A model generated the notes under the pieces. It saw nothing but the letters and a program-made list of their open reading frames with translations. It was not told where the DNA came from and ran no database searches. A DNA stretch of 64,000 bases, from assembly GCA_033782935.1 (NCBI GenBank), contig JAWQEG010000368.1, positions 12,501 to 76,500 on the forward strand. Direction: 5' to 3'. This DNA comes from Petrolisthes cinctipes. Its lineage: Eukaryota > Arthropoda > Malacostraca > Decapoda > Porcellanidae. Below, one piece after another: positions 60,601 to 64,000 of the stretch; the first letter of the stretch is position 1; every line of letters starts with the position of its first letter. A program made the position numbers and the translations under genes.

Positions 60601-62723
60601 AAAACTGTATCGCCAGGTAACACCTGTTGTACGTATATAAAATGAGAAAATATTATGTTGTAAGTCAGAATAAGAACCATACTAACATAAGAGCACATGT
60701 GTGTTTACAGTATATATGTGTATTTGTATGTATGTGTGTGCATTTTTATGTCAACTGACCAGATATGCTGCCGCTCCTCCCTGATGAGATGTCATTCAAG
60801 CGGCCAGAGCTGCCGTTCATAGAGGTGCTGCCTCCTGATGCCGACCCTGGAGGAGGAGTGGTCACAGAATACCCTCATTATACACTGTGATTGTGTCATG
60901 TGATGTGTAATGACTCTGTAGAAGATGATTGTAAACCCTCATTACATACTGGGGTTATGGGTGTGAAAAGTACTTTGTGGAACAAAACTGTGTACAGTGC
61001 TATATATGACACCATATGTATATGGAGAAGATTATATGAATGCTGTCAACAGCATGTACAGAACTGTAATAGATGTAACTGTATTTGTGGAAACAGTGTA
61101 TAACAAGGGTCACCTGCACCATGGCTACTGCTGCCCTCGCAACTCACACGAACACCTACTGATGCCCAAGGTACGATCCATGATGGCAGTGCTCACCCCT
61201 ACCCTAATGTAAGTAGTCAGAGCAATGAGGCAGGAAAATGTTATTGATAATGATACAAAATATCTTGGTTTTGTGACTGCAGTGCAGATGAATTTCTATG
61301 TATCAAAATGAGTTACAAATTGGGTGTTGGTAACCAACTGTTAGAGATCAACATTCACTCCTAATGTAAATGTATGTGTGTGCATGTGTGTGGATGTGCT
61401 ACATTGTTCTTAATCCTCGTTTCTCAGTATCATTATACAACTTTGGCACCTTGTGCAGTTTACGATTTTCTCACCACAAGGAAATTCCTGGTACTCAAGT
61501 GGATAAGGACGCTGTAACCATGAAAGTCTAGCATGATGTAGGAGATCACTATTTTCACAACAGTAGATGACACTCCACATGCACAGATTGATCATTCATA
61601 CCATCCCAACACCTGTGTATGAAATTCAAATACAGTATTTGGGTTATAAGCTCATTACACTCATCACCCAGCTACACCTTTCTCCTCATAAACAAACACC
61701 CGGGTTACAAGGAAAGTAATTTCGTGGGTACTGTTGTTGTTGTTGTTGAAGTTCCTCAAGCTGTCTGGCTGAGCAGCCCCGAGCTCCTGAGGAAGGTCAT
61801 GGCCTGAAACGGGCTTTCCCACAGTGCCCTCAGAGAGTGTATGTTGTGTTGTTGGCGAGTGTGGTTGTGTGAGTTGCAGTCTTCAATAATGTGTTTAATA
61901 GAATGGGGTGCTGTTGGGTACTGTATTCAGTGACATTGTAGAAAGATGGTTGCTAGAGTTTTGCAGGAAAGAGTGTTAGACAGAAAGATGCATTTAGTCA
62001 CCAATCTGAGAAGACTGCATAGACTATTCTATTGTGTGTGTGTTCCCGTGGGGAACTACTGTACAAGTACCCATCAGTTGCCTACATCAGTCCCTTGCCT
62101 TTCTCTGAAGTCCAGATTTATAACTTACCATAATCTGCTTTCATAAGACTGGGTGAGTTGAGTTACCTCCCTTTTCCTTATTAATTTTCAGTCCAATTAT
62201 CAAGGTGTGAGTAAATCAATATTCGATCTTCATTTTCAAAATACAGTACCGGTATACACCAGATATACTCTGGATAATTTACTGCAATATCATCTTTTCT
62301 CTCATCTCTGATCTTCAGCCTTGTAATCAGTAGTGTGTACAGGGGCACCTCGATAAGATAACCCTCCATAACAAGAAATTTTCTAGATTTCTTTGGTAAT
62401 CATTGGGGGAAAATAATACCATAAGCCTTTTCTAAATATAAAAAAATAATAGGACACTCTTGCATTCATCCTGTTATCAATGGCATGCACATCTCCACTC
62501 ATTATCTATCCATGCATCCCTCCATCCGAATAGTCCTCCCTCGCTCCATCCACGCAAGGAGAGAGTCGTGTGGATGCCTTGTTGCCTCACCTGCAGGGAC
62601 GCCGTTACAGAGTCCAGCCCACTCAGCAGTGACTAGAGCCCAGTCACCTTCATGTGTCTTGATCACCATGCCACGCTCACCACGCCTTGGGTTGAGGGAC
62701 ACGGTGCGGAAGTTGTTCCCACC
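57376..62723 (-). CDS. 3' part of an unrecognised gene with a C-terminal (Cys-Gly-Gly)n tail, four exons
   Basis: Exons in order of translation: 62723-62591, 60846-60760, 58913-58756, 57690-57376. All junctions are GT-AG and in phase, giving 230 residues to TAA; the 5' part is missing. Exon 1 reads as a beta-rich domain (NNFRTVSLNPRRGERGMVIK, DWALVTAEWAGLCNG). The next is a Ser/Gly linker. The third carries HLVLKIHQLRQFQTRSIILP and REYTFCLGGVTIDMERGVLE. The last has NPCLVENISLALSAAVLHVL and GYYADSAPHNSFLRSC before 11 Cys-Gly-(Gly/Ser) triplets. I do not recognise the family. The clean phases and amphipathic segments argue for a real, constrained protein. The Cys tail could bind metal or be lipid-modified, but nothing proves either. 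Confidence 0.8.
57379..57477. repeat. Coding 9-bp minisatellite (CCACCACAG-type)
   Basis: Eleven 9-base units vary mainly at third codon positions when read on the minus strand (GG codons as GGT, GGA, GGC and GGG), while Cys stays TGT. This means the protein repeat, and not only the DNA repeat, is maintained. Confidence 0.85.
58357..58583. mobile_element. MITE with TIR starting CAGTCGGTGGCAAAAG, TA duplication
   Basis: The left end CAGTCGGTGGCAAAAGTCCT and the complement of the right end, CTGCCGATTGCAAAAGTCCT, are imperfect terminal repeats followed by GT(C/T)GC. TA dinucleotides lie at 58355-58356 and 58584-58585. It lies in an intron of the unknown gene. Confidence 0.75.
58756..58913 (-). 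CDS. Unknown gene, third visible exon
   Basis: 52 codons after a split codon, from GRGRPGCPGHLVLK to DMERGVLE. Donor GTCAGA. The frame stays open past the donor but the phase to the last exon supports this boundary. Confidence 0.78.
60760..60846 (-). CDS. Unknown gene, Ser/Gly linker exon
   Basis: 28 codons between split codons. SASGGSTSMNGSSGRLNDIS, then SGRSGSIS. Acceptor CTCCTCCAG, donor GTCAGT. It is low complexity and could be alternatively used: skipping it would keep the frame (87 bases). Confidence 0.68.
61735..61914 (-). mobile_element. LINE family X copy 3, 5'-truncated, with 10-bp target duplication
   Basis: It starts with the (CAA)n-type 3' tail and CTCAGCCAGACAGCTTGAGG read on the minus strand, and breaks off after the CACCCCATTC region. 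TGGGTACTGT occurs at 61725-61734 and 61915-61924, an exact target-site duplication. It lies in an intron of the unknown gene, in the same orientation. Confidence 0.9.
62591..62723 (-). CDS. Unknown gene, first visible exon
   Basis: 44 codons plus one base, from GGNNFRTVSLNPRRGE to AGLCNGVPA. Acceptor GGACAG, donor GTGAGG. Preceding exons are not visible. Confidence 0.78.
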
Positions 62724-62749
62724 CTGTCCATTGCACACACACCCATCAG

Positions 62750-62970
62750 TATTATCACTATATTTTTTATATTATGATTATTATTAACATAACTGTTATT
62801 TTCATTATCATATTATTTTTATTTTTATTATTTTCATTATCATAATCATTATTAACATTTATATTATTTTTGTCTATTACTATTATTTAATTATTATTAT
62901 TATTATTAATATTAATATTATTATTATCATTATCATAATATATTATCAATATTATTATTAATAACACAGG

Positions 62971-63021
<51 letters not shown>

Positions 63022-63036
63022 CATTATTATCATATA

Positions 63037-63079
<43 letters not shown>

Positions 63080-63225
63080 CATATATTATTATTATCATAT
63101 ATTATTATCATTTTTATATTATAATTATTATCATTTTTATATTATAATTATTATCATTTTTATATTATAATTATTATTATTTTTATTATTATAATAATAA
63201 TAATTATTATTATAATTACTTCAAT
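62750..63225. repeat. (ATT)n and related AT microsatellite region
   Basis: Long ATT runs (for example about 62980-63020 and 63037-63080), interspersed with ATC and TATATT units. Confidence 0.93.
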
Positions 63226-63269
63226 CTTATGAAAAAGGGCTACTTTCAGAGAGGTTTCTATAATTTCAT

Positions 63270-64000
63270 TTCCTTTCTTGTGGATGTGGTAGTGATGGCA
63301 GTAGAGTATAGTAGTGTGATAGTGATGGTAGTAACTAATAATGATGGTAATGGTGTTGGGTATTGTAGCAGTGAGGTAGTGATGGTTGTAGCTGTAGTCG
63401 TGGGGTGGTAGTAATAATGGTAGTGCTGGTGGTTGTTGTAGTAGTCTAGTAATGATAGTGGTAGTTGTGGTAATGGTGGTGATGCTAATATAGTTATAGT
63501 GGTCATTGGTTGGTGTGATGGTGATGATGGTGGCAGTGGAAATTAATAAAGGTTGGTAATGGTGGTGGTAGTAGTAGTAGTAGGATGGTAGTTTGGTAGT
63601 TGTAAAATGGAAAACATTAGTAGTAGTAGTAGTGGTAGTGGTGGTATAGTTGTAGTAAGAAGGCAAGTAGTTATAAGGTGGTAGTGGTTGGAAAGGGTTG
63701 TGTTAGTGGTAGTTGTGGTAGGGAAAGGTCTGGTAGTTGAGGTAGGGAAAGGGCTGGTAGTTGTGGTAGGGAAAGAAATAGTAGTTGTGGTAGAGATGGT
63801 GATAGTTGTGGTAGATAGGGATGGTAGTAGGTAGGGAAAGAAATAGTAGTTGTGGTAGAGATGGTGATAGTTGTGGTAGATAGGGATGGTAGTAGGTAGG
63901 GATAGGAATCGTAGTTGTGGTAGGGATGGTGGTAGTTGTGGTAGGGATGGTGGTAGTTGTGGTAGGGAAAGGAGTAGTAGCAGTGGTAGGTATGGTGGTA
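63270..64000. repeat. GTAGTGG/GTAGTTGTGG minisatellite to window end
   Basis: Irregular units of GTAGTTGTGGTAGGGA and GGTAGTGATGGT. It contains an exact tandem duplication of a 65-base unit at 63771-63835 and 63836-63900. Thr/Tyr/His-rich minus frames are artefacts. Confidence 0.9.

Noticed and set aside
63160..63666. 168-codon minus-strand Thr/Ile/His-rich frame
   Set aside because: Read entirely through ATT and GTAGTGG microsatellite DNA.

Overview
This is animal nuclear DNA: spliced genes with short exons and GT-AG introns, several kinds of microsatellite, retrotransposon debris and many small inverted-repeat transposons. Protein matches, reverse-transcriptase types and the microsatellite style suggest an arthropod, most likely a decapod crustacean. 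That assignment is inferred, not proven.

Four host genes can be reconstructed. (1) LIS1/PAFAH1B1, minus strand: nine coding exons between 27602 and 15896, joining in phase to exactly 410 codons plus stop. (2) A sesquipedalian (PHETA/FAM109) PH-domain gene, minus strand: five coding exons between 41699 and 38119, 318 aa. (3) Mitochondrial ribosomal protein bL34m, plus strand: two exons, 42709-42910 and 43602-43762, 120 aa, head to head with PHETA so the two probably share a promoter region. (4) The 3' part of an unrecognised minus-strand gene: four exons between 62723 and 57376, ending in a (Cys-Gly-Gly)n tail. Its 5' part lies beyond the window or past the AT-rich repeats at 62.7-64 kb.

Layout: 1-480 decayed LINE reverse transcriptase; 850-4750 microsatellites and minisatellites; 5018-7210 a long intronless reading frame broken only by TAG codons; 7.7-10.2 kb MITEs and a hairpin; 10.2-15.9 kb LIS1 3' flank; 15.9-27.6 kb LIS1 with transposons in its introns; 28-38 kb intergenic DNA with two larger inverted-repeat elements and retroelement ends; 38.1-43.8 kb PHETA and mRpL34; 44-57 kb LINE, SINE and MITE rich DNA; 57.4-62.7 kb the unknown gene; 62.7-64 kb ATT-type and GTAGTGG-type repeats.

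The most unusual object is the 5018-7210 frame: 731 codons, five in-frame TAGs, no TAA or TGA until a terminal TGA, no introns, and no family I recognise. It could be a young pseudogene, an endogenous viral gene, or a recoded or readthrough gene. The second theme is a set of at least ten small inverted-repeat elements, most with intact TA duplications and one hAT-like element with a perfect 8-bp duplication.
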